A DNA stretch of 55,844 nt from an uncultured Lachnospiraceae bacterium (GCA_949502235.1 CATBDC010000022.1:1-55844), one strand, 5' to 3'; shown: positions 34,724 through 46,057, counted from the first letter of the stretch. The notes: generated from the letters alone by a model not told the origin. Translations and numbers: made by a program.

Positions 34724-36262
34724 ATGGCATTTAGTTCAGTGGCGTCTGCTTCCCTTGAAGGGCTTCATGTGGAGCTGATCCGTGTAGAGGCAGATGTAAG
34801 CAGCGGACTTCCCATGTTTCATATGGTTGGATACCTTTCATCAGAGGTAAAAGAGGCATCCGAGCGCGTCCGTACGGCGATTCATAATTCAGGGCTTATA
34901 CTTCCGCCCAGGAAAACAATTATTAACCTGTCACCGGCAACAGTGAAAAAAAGGGGTCCCTCCTTTGATCTTCCTATTGCCCTGGCCGTGCTTTTGTCTG
35001 CGGGGCTTATCCCGATGGATTCATTGAAAGATACGCTTGTTATAGGGGAGCTAAGCCTTAACGGAAAGATACGCAGAGTGAAGGGGATACTTCCGATTGT
35101 TATGGAGGCGAAGCGCATGGGCTATAAGACATGTATCCTTCCGGCGGAAAATGCGCCTGAGGGCGTCCTGGCAGACGGAATCAGAATCATCGGGGGAGAG
35201 AGTCTTGAGGAAATCTGCGGGTATCTTACGGGTGAAAGAGTGATAAGTCCATTTCCAGACGTCCGGGGAAAAGGATTTGAAAATCCTCTTGGGGGTAGCC
35301 TTTTAGATTATAGTGACATGAAAGGCCAGGAGGCGGTGAAGCGGGCTGCCGAGGTGGCGGTGGCGGGAGGCCACAACCTTCTCCTTATCGGACCTCCGGG
35401 GAGCGGGAAATCTATGATTGCGAAGCGGATTCCTACTATCCTTCCGCCCCTTACAAAAGAAGAGAGCATGGAGATAACAAAGATATACAGTGTTATGGGA
35501 CTTCTGGATAAGGACAGGCCTCTTATTACAGGAAGGCCCTTCAGGAATGTTCACCATACGGCGACAAAGGCGGCGCTGATTGGGGGCGGCCAAGTGCCGT
35601 CTCCGGGAGAAATCAGCCTGGCTCACGGAGGGGTTCTGTTTTTAGATGAACTGGCAGAATTTCAGAAATCAGTGCTGGAGGTGTTAAGACAGCCCCTAGA
35701 GGAGCGGAAAATCCGGCTGGCCAGAAGCCATGGAAATTATGTATTTCCGGCAAATTTTATTCTGGTTGCCGCTATGAATCCCTGTCCCTGCGGGAACTAT
35801 CCGGATATGGACAAATGTAGCTGTACAGAAGGCCAGATCCGCCAGTATTTAGGAAGGGTGAGTCAGCCGTTTTTGGACCGGATTGATATCTGTATTGAGT
35901 CACCCAGGATACGGTATGAGGAATTGAATACAAAGGAAAGGGCGGAGGGTTCAGGAGAGATAAGAGAGCGTGTAAAAAAGGCGAGGAAAATTCAGAGACT
36001 GCGCTATGAAGGAACAGGAATTTTGTGGAATTCCATGCTGGGAGTAAAAGAACTTCCAAGGTACTGCGTCCTGGGAGAAGAGGAGGAGCTTTTGATGAAG
36101 CAGGCCTTTACGTCTCTGGGACTTACGGCCCGTACATATCATAAGATCCTTAAGGTGGCAAGGACGATTGCGGATTTGGACGGAGAGGAAAGGATATCGG
36201 CCCGGCATTTAAAAGAAGCGGCAGGCTACAGGACAATTGACAAAAAATACTGGGGGAGGTAG
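34724..36262 (+). CDS. comM: YifB/ComM family Mg-chelatase-like AAA+ ATPase
   Basis: A 512-residue protein with an N-terminal Lon-like substrate domain (SVASASLEGLHVELIRVEAD, FDLPIALAVL) and an AAA+ module with Walker A GPPGSGKS and Walker B VLFLDELAEF. A C-terminal Mg-chelatase-type domain includes MNPCPCGNYPD. ComM in Gram-negatives is a helicase promoting branch migration during natural transformation. Here it precedes dprA, which supports a link to DNA uptake or recombination, but in Clostridia the role is not shown. GGGGTG precedes the ATG. Confidence 0.93.
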   Translation: MAFSSVASASLEGLHVELIRVEADVSSGLPMFHMVGYLSSEVKEASERVRTAIHNSGLILPPRKTIINLSPATVKKRGPSFDLPIALAVLLSAGLIPMDSLKDTLVIGELSLNGKIRRVKGILPIVMEAKRMGYKTCILPAENAPEGVLADGIRIIGGESLEEICGYLTGERVISPFPDVRGKGFENPLGGSLLDYSDMKGQEAVKRAAEVAVAGGHNLLLIGPPGSGKSMIAKRIPTILPPLTKEESMEITKIYSVMGLLDKDRPLITGRPFRNVHHTATKAALIGGGQVPSPGEISLAHGGVLFLDELAEFQKSVLEVLRQPLEERKIRLARSHGNYVFPANFILVAAMNPCPCGNYPDMDKCSCTEGQIRQYLGRVSQPFLDRIDICIESPRIRYEELNTKERAEGSGEIRERVKKARKIQRLRYEGTGILWNSMLGVKELPRYCVLGEEEELLMKQAFTSLGLTARTYHKILKVARTIADLDGEERISARHLKEAAGYRTIDKKYWGR

Positions 36263-36267
36263 AGACT

Positions 36268-37350
36268 TTGATATACGAATACTGGTTTGCATCGGTAAGG
36301 CCTCTTGCCGATAAGAAGAAAATAAGGCTTCGGGAAATATTTGAAACAGGAGAACATATATATTATGCAGAGGAGGGCCGGCTTCAGGAACAGAAATTTT
36401 TGACAGAAAAGGATATAGGGATCATAAAAAAGGCCCGGAAGGAGGGAAAGCCCGGGGAAGAATTTGAAAAGCTTCAAAGCTCTTATATCCGCTTTATTCC
36501 TTTTTTTGATAAAGACTATCCCCAGAGGCTTCGGGAGATACCGGATTACCCTTATGCACTTTACGTTAAGGGGGAGCTGCCCGGTGAAACAAGGAGGTCT
36601 GCAGCCATTGTAGGCGCCAGAAGATGCAGTCCTTATGGGGAAGAAATGGCGCTGGAATACGGAGAGGCGCTGGCAAAAGTAGGTATACAGATTATAAGCG
36701 GCATGGCAAGAGGTATCGATGGCGCGGGGCACAGGGGAGCCTTAAACGGAGGCGGGAAAACCTTTGCCGTACTCGGGTGCGGAGCGGATATCTGTTACCC
36801 AAGGGAACATGCGGGACTTTATGCGGATATCTTAAAAAACGGTGGTATTCTGTCGGAACAATGTCCGGGGGAGCCGCCTCTTCCTGCTTATTTCCCTTTA
36901 AGGAACCGGATTATCAGCGCACTTTCTGATATAATTCTTGTTATGGAGGCAAAGGAAAGGAGCGGCTCCCTTATCACGGCGGATCAGGGACTTGAGCAGG
37001 GAAAGGATATCTATGCCCTTCCGGGGCCGGTGACAAGCCCTCTAAGCCAGGGATGCCACCACCTTATCAGACAGGGGGCAGGCATACTGATTTCTCCGGA
37101 GGAGCTTCTTAGCGAACTGAATATTCAGGCAGGTAAATCCCCGGAAAATAAAAATAAAAATGAAAAAGAACTTGAAACTCCCGAAAATATGGTGTATAGT
37201 TGCCTTGATTTATTTCCGAAAAGCATAAGTGAGCTTATAAGAAGTACAAAAATTCCGTCCGGCAAGCTTTTGCAGATACTGACAGATTTGGAAATTAGAG
37301 GACTAATAAAGGAAATCTCTAAAAATTATTATATAAAAGTGAGGAACTAG
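36268..37350 (+). CDS. dprA: DNA-processing protein DprA
   Basis: Binds incoming single-stranded DNA and loads RecA in transformation. The Rossmann-like core is clear: AIVGARRCSPYGEEMA, IISGMARGIDGAGHRGAL, VLGCGADICYPREH, FPLRNRIISALSD and AKERSGSLITADQGLEQG. The C-terminal ~70 residues form a winged-helix-like part after a Lys/Asn/Glu linker. A TTG start at 36268, eight bases after GGAGG, is used. It starts 5 bp after comM and is followed by topA after 4 bp, so all three are one operon. Confidence 0.95.
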   Translation: MIYEYWFASVRPLADKKKIRLREIFETGEHIYYAEEGRLQEQKFLTEKDIGIIKKARKEGKPGEEFEKLQSSYIRFIPFFDKDYPQRLREIPDYPYALYVKGELPGETRRSAAIVGARRCSPYGEEMALEYGEALAKVGIQIISGMARGIDGAGHRGALNGGGKTFAVLGCGADICYPREHAGLYADILKNGGILSEQCPGEPPLPAYFPLRNRIISALSDIILVMEAKERSGSLITADQGLEQGKDIYALPGPVTSPLSQGCHHLIRQGAGILISPEELLSELNIQAGKSPENKNKNEKELETPENMVYSCLDLFPKSISELIRSTKIPSGKLLQILTDLEIRGLIKEISKNYYIKVRN

Positions 37351-37354
37351 TGAT

Positions 37355-39421
37355 ATGGCACGCTATCTTGTAATTGTGGAGTCACCGGCAAAGGTGAAGA
37401 CAATTAAAAAATTTCTGGGAAGTAATTATGTGGTTACTGCATCCAACGGACATGTAAGAGACCTGCCCAAAAGCCAGATTGGTATTGATGTGGAGCATGA
37501 TTATGAGCCGAAGTATATTACCATCAGAGGAAAAGGAGAGATACTGGCGAATCTTAGAAAGGAAGTAAAGCGTGCGGATAAAGTATATCTTGCAACTGAC
37601 CCGGATCGGGAAGGAGAGGCAATTTCATGGCATTTAAGCCAGGCCCTTAAGCTTGAAAATAAAAAGGTATACCGGATAAGCTTTAACGAAATTACAAAAA
37701 ATGCGGTTAAGGCATCCTTAAAAAATGCAAGAGAGATTGACATGGATCTTGTGGACGCCCAGCAGGCCAGACGTATCCTCGACCGTATTGTGGGCTACCG
37801 CATAAGCCCTCTTCTCTGGGCAAAGGTAAAAAGGGGCTTAAGCGCGGGACGTGTCCAGTCCGTTGCCCTTCGGATTATTGCAGACCGGGAAGAAGAGATT
37901 AATGCATTTACCCCGGAGGAATACTGGAGCTTGGATGTGAATCTAAAGGCAGCAGGTGAGAAAAAGCTTTTAAATGCAAAGTTTTATGGGACAGAGGAAG
38001 GAAAAATTACAATCGGTTCTGAAGAAGAGCTTAAGAAAATCATGAAGGAGCTTGAAGGAGAGAGCTTTTCTGTCACTGATATAAAAAAAGGAGAGAGGCT
38101 AAAAAAGTCTCCGGTAGTATTTACCACAAGCACCCTGCAGCAGGAGGCCTCCAAGGCACTTAATTTTGCCACGTCAAAGACCATGCGGATTGCGCAGCAG
38201 CTTTATGAGGGCATTGATATTAAGGGAAACGGGACAGTAGGCGTGATTACTTACCTGCGTACGGATTCCACACGGGTGTCTGAGGAAGCAGAAGGCAGTG
38301 TAAGACAGTTTGTGGAGAAACAGTACGGGGAAGAGTATGTGGCGGCCGGGACGAGTAAAAAAAGCGGAACCGGCAAAATACAGGATGCCCACGAGGCCAT
38401 CCGGCCAACGGATGTAAGCCGTACGCCAGCTATGCTTAAGGACTCCCTGACAAGAGATCAGTTCCGTTTGTACCAGCTTATCTGGAAACGGTTTGTGGCA
38501 AGCAGGATGCAGCCTGCCAGATATGAGACAACGTCTGTAAGGATTAGCGCGGGCAGATACCGTTTTACCGCAGCAGCGTCCAGGATCGCATTTGACGGCT
38601 TCCGCCTTATTTATACGGAGGCGGGGGAAGAAAAGGAAGAGGGAGGCGTTCTGTTAAAAAGCCTTGCAGAGGGCGCGGTCCTTACGCCAGAGGAGTTTGA
38701 TACAAAACAGCATTTTACGCAGCCGCCCGCACATTATACGGAGGCTGCTCTGGTAAGAACCTTAGAGGAGCTGGGAATCGGACGCCCAAGTACCTATGCG
38801 CCTACTATATCTACAATTATCGCAAGACGGTACGTGGCAAAGGAGAACAAGAATCTCTATATGACGGAGCTGGGGGAGGTTGTAAACCACATTATGAAGC
38901 AGTCCTTCCCAAGTATTGTGGATGTGAATTTTACTGCAAATATGGAAAGTCTCCTTGATGGCGTTGAGGAAGGAAAGGTAAAGTGGAAGACGATTATTGA
39001 GAACTTTTATCCAGATCTGGATAAGGCAGTGGAGACAGCCCAGAAGGAGCTGAAAAATGTAAAGATTGAGGACGAGGTAAGCGATGAAATCTGTGAGGAG
39101 TGCGGGAGAAATATGGTGATTAAGTACGGCCCCCACGGAAGGTTTCTCGCATGCCCCGGATTTCCGGACTGCCGTAATACGAAGCCGTATCTGGAGAAAA
39201 TAGGAGTAAAATGTCCTCTGTGCGGTAAGGAGGTTGTGGTAAGAAAAACGAAAAAGGGCAGACGCTATTTTGGATGTGAGGATAACCCGGAGTGTGAATT
39301 TATGTCATGGCAGAAGCCCTCTGAAAAGAAATGTCCGAAGTGTAAAAGCTATATGATTGAGAAGGGAAACCGGCTGTTATGCAGTAATGAGCAGTGCGGA
39401 TACAGTGAAAATAAAAATTAA
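37355..39421 (+). CDS. topA: DNA topoisomerase I
   Basis: Type IA topoisomerase relaxing negative supercoils. The TOPRIM domain carries VESPAKVKTIKKFLG and LATDPDREGEAISWH. The active tyrosine is in GVITYLRTDSTRVS, and GRPSTYAPTISTI lies in the gate domain. Three C-terminal zinc-ribbon units with paired cysteines (CEECGRN, CPLCGKEV, CPKCKSY) bind single-stranded DNA. 688 residues, normal. The dprA-topA-codY order is common in Firmicutes. Confidence 0.97.
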   Translation: MARYLVIVESPAKVKTIKKFLGSNYVVTASNGHVRDLPKSQIGIDVEHDYEPKYITIRGKGEILANLRKEVKRADKVYLATDPDREGEAISWHLSQALKLENKKVYRISFNEITKNAVKASLKNAREIDMDLVDAQQARRILDRIVGYRISPLLWAKVKRGLSAGRVQSVALRIIADREEEINAFTPEEYWSLDVNLKAAGEKKLLNAKFYGTEEGKITIGSEEELKKIMKELEGESFSVTDIKKGERLKKSPVVFTTSTLQQEASKALNFATSKTMRIAQQLYEGIDIKGNGTVGVITYLRTDSTRVSEEAEGSVRQFVEKQYGEEYVAAGTSKKSGTGKIQDAHEAIRPTDVSRTPAMLKDSLTRDQFRLYQLIWKRFVASRMQPARYETTSVRISAGRYRFTAAASRIAFDGFRLIYTEAGEEKEEGGVLLKSLAEGAVLTPEEFDTKQHFTQPPAHYTEAALVRTLEELGIGRPSTYAPTISTIIARRYVAKENKNLYMTELGEVVNHIMKQSFPSIVDVNFTANMESLLDGVEEGKVKWKTIIENFYPDLDKAVETAQKELKNVKIEDEVSDEICEECGRNMVIKYGPHGRFLACPGFPDCRNTKPYLEKIGVKCPLCGKEVVVRKTKKGRRYFGCEDNPECEFMSWQKPSEKKCPKCKSYMIEKGNRLLCSNEQCGYSENKN

Positions 39422-39425
39422 ATAA

Positions 39426-39440
39426 AATTTTTAGGAAATT
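39426..39440. promoter_or_regulatory. candidate CodY box at the codY promoter
   Basis: AATTTTTAGGAAATT matches the 15-bp CodY consensus AATTTTCWGAAAATT at 13 positions. It ends three bases before the -35 element of the codY promoter and would suit autoregulation by CodY. Two mismatches in an AT-rich region leave room for chance. Confidence 0.5.
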
Positions 39441-39442
39441 CA

Positions 39443-39471
39443 TTGAATGTTTTGGAATTGTATGATAATAT
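39443..39471 (+). promoter_or_regulatory. codY promoter
   Basis: TTGAAT (39443-39448), 17-bp spacer, TAATAT (39466-39471) with a TG one base before the -10, an extended form. It sits 26 bp before the codY start. Confidence 0.65.
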
Positions 39472-39496
39472 ACTATTAAAAAATGGAGGATTGCTG

Positions 39497-40282
39497 ATGA
39501 GCGTACAATTGTTAGACAAAACAAGGAAGATTAACAAGTTACTGCACAACAACAATTCGAGTAAGGTAGTGTTCAATGATATATGTGAAGTTCTGACAGA
39601 AATTTTGGACTCGAATGTGCTGGTGGTAAGCAGGAAAGGAAAAGTGCTCGGAAAGAGCAAATGTGAAGGGGTGCCGTATATTCAGGAATTAGTAGTAAAT
39701 GAAGTCGGAAAGCATATTGACGTGATGCTGAATGAAAGACTTCTTAGCATCCTTTCCACAAAGGAAAACGTAAATCTTCAGACATTAGGCTTCTCAGAAG
39801 GAGAGGTAAAGGGTTATCAGGCCATTATTACTCCCATTGATATCGCAGGGGAGAGGCTTGGGACTCTGTTCATCTACAAGAAGGATGAGATGTATGAGAT
39901 TGACGACATTATTTTAAGTGAATATGGAACAACAGTGGTGGGACTTGAAATGCTAAGGTCCGTAAGTGAGGAAAGCGCGGAGGAGAGCCGGAAGGAACAT
40001 ATTGTCCGGTCTGCCATCGGCACGCTGTCGTATTCGGAGCTGGAGGCGATTATTCATATTTTTGAAGAGCTTAACGGCACAGAAGGAATTCTGGTTGCCA
40101 GCAAGATTGCCGACAGAGTCGGAATCACCCGCTCCGTAATCGTAAATGCACTTAGGAAGTTTGAAAGTGCCGGTGTGATAGAATCACGCTCTTCCGGGAT
40201 GAAGGGAACATATATCAAGGTTGTAAATGATTATGTATTTACAGAGCTTGAGCGTATTAAATCAGAGCGGGGACATAACTGA
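39497..40282 (+). CDS. codY: GTP- and branched-chain-amino-acid-sensing repressor CodY
   Basis: Global nutritional regulator. The N-terminal GAF-type ligand domain (about residues 1-155) is followed by a winged helix containing ASKIADRVGITRSVIVNALR and SAGVIESRSSGMKGTYIKV, nearly invariant in CodY. ATG 39497 after GGAGG gives 261 residues, the standard length; the in-frame upstream start at 39443 lies inside the promoter. It shares no obvious operon with topA because a promoter lies between them. Its effectors are GTP and Ile/Leu/Val in studied species. Confidence 0.97.
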   Translation: MSVQLLDKTRKINKLLHNNNSSKVVFNDICEVLTEILDSNVLVVSRKGKVLGKSKCEGVPYIQELVVNEVGKHIDVMLNERLLSILSTKENVNLQTLGFSEGEVKGYQAIITPIDIAGERLGTLFIYKKDEMYEIDDIILSEYGTTVVGLEMLRSVSEESAEESRKEHIVRSAIGTLSYSELEAIIHIFEELNGTEGILVASKIADRVGITRSVIVNALRKFESAGVIESRSSGMKGTYIKVVNDYVFTELERIKSERGHN

Positions 40283-40309
40283 TGCCGTGTACTTATAAGG
40301 AGGGAAATT

Positions 40310-40615
40310 ATGTTTGAAGAGTGCCCGGCAAGCCTTCGGATGATAAGGACCATACGAAGGGACGGGGTATTTGACGATCTTTCCTATAATTGTAAAATAA
40401 TCAGGTATATTCCTGAGGAAGAAAACATATACTTACTGACAGGGAAGGTAGATCTTCCTACCTTTTCACTTGACGCGGTATATGAATGTACGATTTCTTT
40501 ACCAGAGGATCCTTTGGTATGTTCCGGGACAATCCGTGAACGGTACTGGAGCAAGGCGGGAAGAGTTATGGTATTCCGGGTGGAAAATGGATTTTATAAA
40601 AATAATCTAAACTGA
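40310..40615 (+). CDS. small protein of unknown function downstream of codY
   Basis: A 101-residue protein that I do not recognise. It lacks a signal peptide and membrane segments, is probably beta-rich (alternating strands such as IYLLTGKVDLPTF, LVCSGTIRERYW, RVMVFRVENGFY), and has two Cys. An AAGGAGGG ribosome site precedes the ATG. It follows codY by 27 bp without a terminator, so it is probably co-transcribed, and transcription from it would end at the hairpin at 40640-40684. The strand layout loosely recalls PilZ-like barrels but the c-di-GMP-binding motifs are absent. Confidence 0.7.
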   Translation: MFEECPASLRMIRTIRRDGVFDDLSYNCKIIRYIPEEENIYLLTGKVDLPTFSLDAVYECTISLPEDPLVCSGTIRERYWSKAGRVMVFRVENGFYKNNLN

Positions 40616-40625
40616 AAAAAGTGTG

Positions 40626-40654
40626 TTGACAAAACATGAAGAGAGTGCTATTTT
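40626..40654 (+). promoter_or_regulatory. groESL promoter
   Basis: Consensus TTGACA (40626-40631), 17-bp spacer, TATTTT (40649-40654). The spacer contains a GAGTGCTA half-site of the heat-shock operator type. Confidence 0.75.
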
Positions 40655-40684
40655 ATATCTAGAAGTTTTTAGCACTCTCTTTTT
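40640..40684 (+). terminator. hairpin formed by upstream half-site and CIRCE left arm
   Basis: Arms 40640-40650 and 40670-40680 are perfectly complementary over 11 bp and are followed by a T-run (40680-40684). In transcripts coming from codY this would be an intrinsic terminator. Transcripts started at the groESL promoter lack the left arm and would not form it. Confidence 0.55.
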
Positions 40685-40695
40685 GTGAGTGCTAA
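40669..40695. promoter_or_regulatory. CIRCE operator (HrcA binding site)
   Basis: Perfect consensus TTAGCACTC (40669-40677), 9-bp spacer, GAGTGCTAA (40687-40695), just downstream of the groESL promoter. It predicts HrcA repression relieved by heat. Confidence 0.95.
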
Positions 40696-40731
40696 CAAAA
40701 TAAATTCAGAGTAGTTAAAGGAGGAAGCATA

Positions 40732-41016
40732 ATGAAATTAGTACCATTAGGAGACAGAGTTGTATTGAAGCAGTTAGTAGCAGAAGAGACTACTAAATCC
40801 GGGATTGTAATTCCGGGGCAGTCAAAGGAAAAACCGCAGCAGGCAGAGGTTCTTGCAGTAGGCCCGGGCGGATGTGTTGACGGAAAAGAGGTTAAGATGA
40901 ATATTTCCGTGGGACAGACAGTTATCTATTCCAAATATTCAGGAACTACGGTTGAGATTGACGAAGAAGAATATATCATTGTAAAGCAGGACGATATCCT
41001 TGCAGTTGTAGAATAA
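40732..41016 (+). CDS. groES: co-chaperonin GroES
   Basis: 10-kDa heptameric lid of the GroEL chamber. MKLVPLGDRVVLKQL, the mobile loop around ETTKSGIVIPGQSKEKPQ, and VIYSKYSGTTVEIDEEEYIIV are standard. 94 residues. AAGGAGG precedes the ATG. First gene of the CIRCE-controlled operon; groEL follows 65 bp later. Confidence 0.99.
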   Translation: MKLVPLGDRVVLKQLVAEETTKSGIVIPGQSKEKPQQAEVLAVGPGGCVDGKEVKMNISVGQTVIYSKYSGTTVEIDEEEYIIVKQDDILAVVE

Positions 41017-41078
41017 TGGCAGTTACACGCCAGACATGCAGTAACTAAAAAATTATAAAAATAGCAGGAGGCATATGA

Positions 41079-42704
<1,626 letters not shown>

Positions 42705-42737
42705 TCCGTCCGGCTGTAGTGGGCAGATAGGGGGACG

Positions 42738-42996
42738 CAGGTCCGGGGAAAGACAGAGGCTGGGCTGCGGCCTGACACAGAATTCATAAAAAGTATATCT
42801 CACGCAAACGGGACAACACTGCGGTGAACTAACTGTTAACTGCGACTAATACGCTCGGGAGGGCCCTCGCGCATAAGTCTTCGTAAACAGTGGATTTCAC
42901 CTCCGTTAAAAACGTCCCTTAACTGTTTGCTTAGAGATATACTTTTTTGAATTCTGCGCCAGGCCGCAGCCCAGCCCCTGCCTTCCCCCGGACCTG
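42738..42996 (-). repeat. 259-bp near-complete palindrome, candidate structured RNA or MITE
   Basis: Outer arms of 64 and 63 bp (42738-42801 and 42934-42996) pair with five substitutions and one extra base. The interior continues with nested helices: 42804-42809/42925-42930, 42810-42814/42914-42918, 42823-42828/42896-42901, 42832-42837/42886-42891, 42844-42854/42869-42879, around a GAGGGCCCTC tip (42859-42868). All five outer-arm substitutions and one inner one are A-C on the plus strand but G-U on the minus strand, pointing to a minus-strand RNA. No ORF fits it. No target-site duplication is seen at the ends. Confidence 0.8.
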
Positions 42997-43005
42997 CTGT
43001 TCATC

Positions 43006-43078
43006 GCAGCCGCGCAGTCGGAGCAGATTAAGACGAGGGAGTGCAGCCGAAGCCGGAGCAGATTAAGACGAGAGAGTG
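43006..43078. repeat. two direct repeats of about 36 bp
   Basis: Two adjacent copies starting GCAGCCG at 43006 and 43043, each containing a 25-bp core (43019-43043 and 43054-43078) that differs at one base. They lie directly after the palindromic element. The remaining gap up to the next gene (43079-43215) shows a C-rich stretch and a promoter-like sequence, but no gene. Confidence 0.8.
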
Positions 43079-43164
43079 TTATCCCGTCTGCCGCAGGCCC
43101 CCATTTCCTCCAAATCTGCGTCCGCTGCCAAAATCCAAATTATCAGGTGATTTTTACTCACACA

Positions 43165-43175
43165 TGTGATACAAT
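43165..43175 (+). promoter_or_regulatory. possible extended -10 promoter of the DUF6106 gene
   Basis: TGATACAAT (43167-43175) fits an extended -10 element, 40 bp before the start codon. No good -35 hexamer is seen at the expected distance. Confidence 0.4.
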
Positions 43176-43215
43176 GTTTAATAAATAGGAAATTGGATAC
43201 CAGGAGGATAAGAAG

Positions 43216-43704
43216 ATGAGTGATTTTTATACAGAGCAGCTTGTGAAAAAGCAGACAACCATGAAGGATGTGTTTATTAAGGCGCTTCTTGTGGCGGTTG
43301 CGATTGTGTCGGTGTTTGTGGTGCTGATGTTTCCGGTTGCCATTATTGTTCCGGTTGTGGTGATTGCGGCGGTGGTGTTTTTAATCCGGCGGCTGGATGT
43401 GGAGTATGAGTACCTGTATGTGAATGGGGATCTGGATATTGATAAGATTATGCATAAGGCGAAAAGAAAAAGAGTTTTTTCCATGAATATCAGCAGTATG
43501 GAGCTTCTTGCGCCGGAGGGGGCAGACGAGCTTAACCAGTTCCGTAACGCAAGGGTCTTAGACTATAGCTCCGGCATGGCAGACGCAAAGCGTTATGTGC
43601 TTGTGACGGCGGAGAACGGACAGGTTACGAAGCTTGTGTTTGAGCCCAATGAGACGATTATTGAAGGTATGTTTTTAATGGCTCCCAGAAAGGTGAAAAA
43701 ATAA
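43216..43704 (+). CDS. DUF6106 family membrane protein
   Basis: A 162-residue protein with two closely spaced hydrophobic segments (about residues 22-60) and a soluble C-terminal part. The stretch DVEYEYLYVNGDLDIDKIM with KAKRKRVFSMNI matches a protein family common in Lachnospiraceae that I believe is DUF6106. The soluble domain is cytoplasmic by the positive-inside rule and resembles PH-like or regulatory modules only in its strand content. Function unknown. AGGAGGA precedes the ATG. It is followed by the guaB promoter. Confidence 0.75.
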   Translation: MSDFYTEQLVKKQTTMKDVFIKALLVAVAIVSVFVVLMFPVAIIVPVVVIAAVVFLIRRLDVEYEYLYVNGDLDIDKIMHKAKRKRVFSMNISSMELLAPEGADELNQFRNARVLDYSSGMADAKRYVLVTAENGQVTKLVFEPNETIIEGMFLMAPRKVKK

Positions 43705-43717
43705 ATTAAAAAAGTTG

Positions 43718-43747
43718 TTGACAAGCAGGGATAAAATTTTGTATTAT
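43718..43747 (+). promoter_or_regulatory. guaB promoter
   Basis: Consensus TTGACA (43718-43723), 18-bp spacer, TATTAT (43742-43747), 35 bp before the guaB start. Confidence 0.7.
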
Positions 43748-43749
43748 AG

Positions 43750-45237
<1,488 letters not shown>

Positions 45238-45344
45238 AAGGATTCTCTTCTACACAAAATCTTCATAAATTTCTAAGTATCTTTTCATAGTTTTATTTTA
45301 AAAATGTGCTAAAATGGAACAAGATAAGACGGTGGAGAGTACAT

Positions 45345-46040
45345 ATGAAGAAAAAAAGAAGAAAAAGTAAAAAAAGATTAAGTGAAATACAGCGTAAAAG
45401 ACAGGTCCGGCGAAATATCCGCCTGGGCCTGATTTTATTAGCAGTACTTGCCGCGGCGCTTGGGATTGTAAGATTCATAAAGCCGGGATGGTTTACGAAT
45501 AAGTATTTTGAAATAGACAGTGAAAAGATTGATGCTACAAAGCCGGAGATTGACGTGCAGCTTTTGACGGTAAATGAGTATTCCAGGCCGGGTACGCCTA
45601 CAGAGAAGATAACCGGGATTGTGGTTCACTATACGGCTAATCCGGGGGCTACGGCAATGGATAACCGCAATTATTTCGAGGGCCTTAAGGACTCTCACAT
45701 TACATCTGCAAGCAGTAATTTTATTGTAGGAATTGAAGGCGAGATTGTGCAGTGCGTGCCTACGTGGGAGATGGCATATGCCTCCAACTCCAGGAATATA
45801 GACACGGTTTCCATTGAATGCTGCCATCCGGATGAAACCGGCGTGTTCACGGATGAAACGTACCACTCTATGGTACAGCTTTGTGCGTGGCTGTGCATGA
45901 AGTTTGATTTGGATGAGAATGATGTGATCCGCCATTATGATGTTACTGAAAAAAATTGTCCGAAGTATTTTGTGGAAAATGAGGAGGCCTGGGTAAAGTT
46001 CCGTAAGGATATAAAGGCCGCAATAAAAAGGACAAAATAA
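45345..46040 (+). CDS. membrane-anchored N-acetylmuramoyl-L-alanine amidase
   Basis: Highly basic N-terminus, one membrane segment (about residues 26-44), then an amidase_2/PGRP-type zinc amidase domain. The zinc ligands are plausibly His in GIVVHYTANP and His/Cys around RHYDVTEKNCPKYF; NFIVGIEGEIVQCVP and VSIECCHPD are domain landmarks. It would cut the bond between muramic acid and stem peptide outside the membrane. ATG 45345 after GGTGGAG is chosen over the GTG at 45306, which lies in a promoter-like TGCTAAAAT. Confidence 0.88.
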   Translation: MKKKRRKSKKRLSEIQRKRQVRRNIRLGLILLAVLAAALGIVRFIKPGWFTNKYFEIDSEKIDATKPEIDVQLLTVNEYSRPGTPTEKITGIVVHYTANPGATAMDNRNYFEGLKDSHITSASSNFIVGIEGEIVQCVPTWEMAYASNSRNIDTVSIECCHPDETGVFTDETYHSMVQLCAWLCMKFDLDENDVIRHYDVTEKNCPKYFVENEEAWVKFRKDIKAAIKRTK

Positions 46041-46057
46041 AAAAGGAGCCGGAAAAT

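Noticed and set aside
43006-43078. CRISPR array
   Set aside because: Only two direct, adjacent repeats without unique spacers, and no cas genes nearby.
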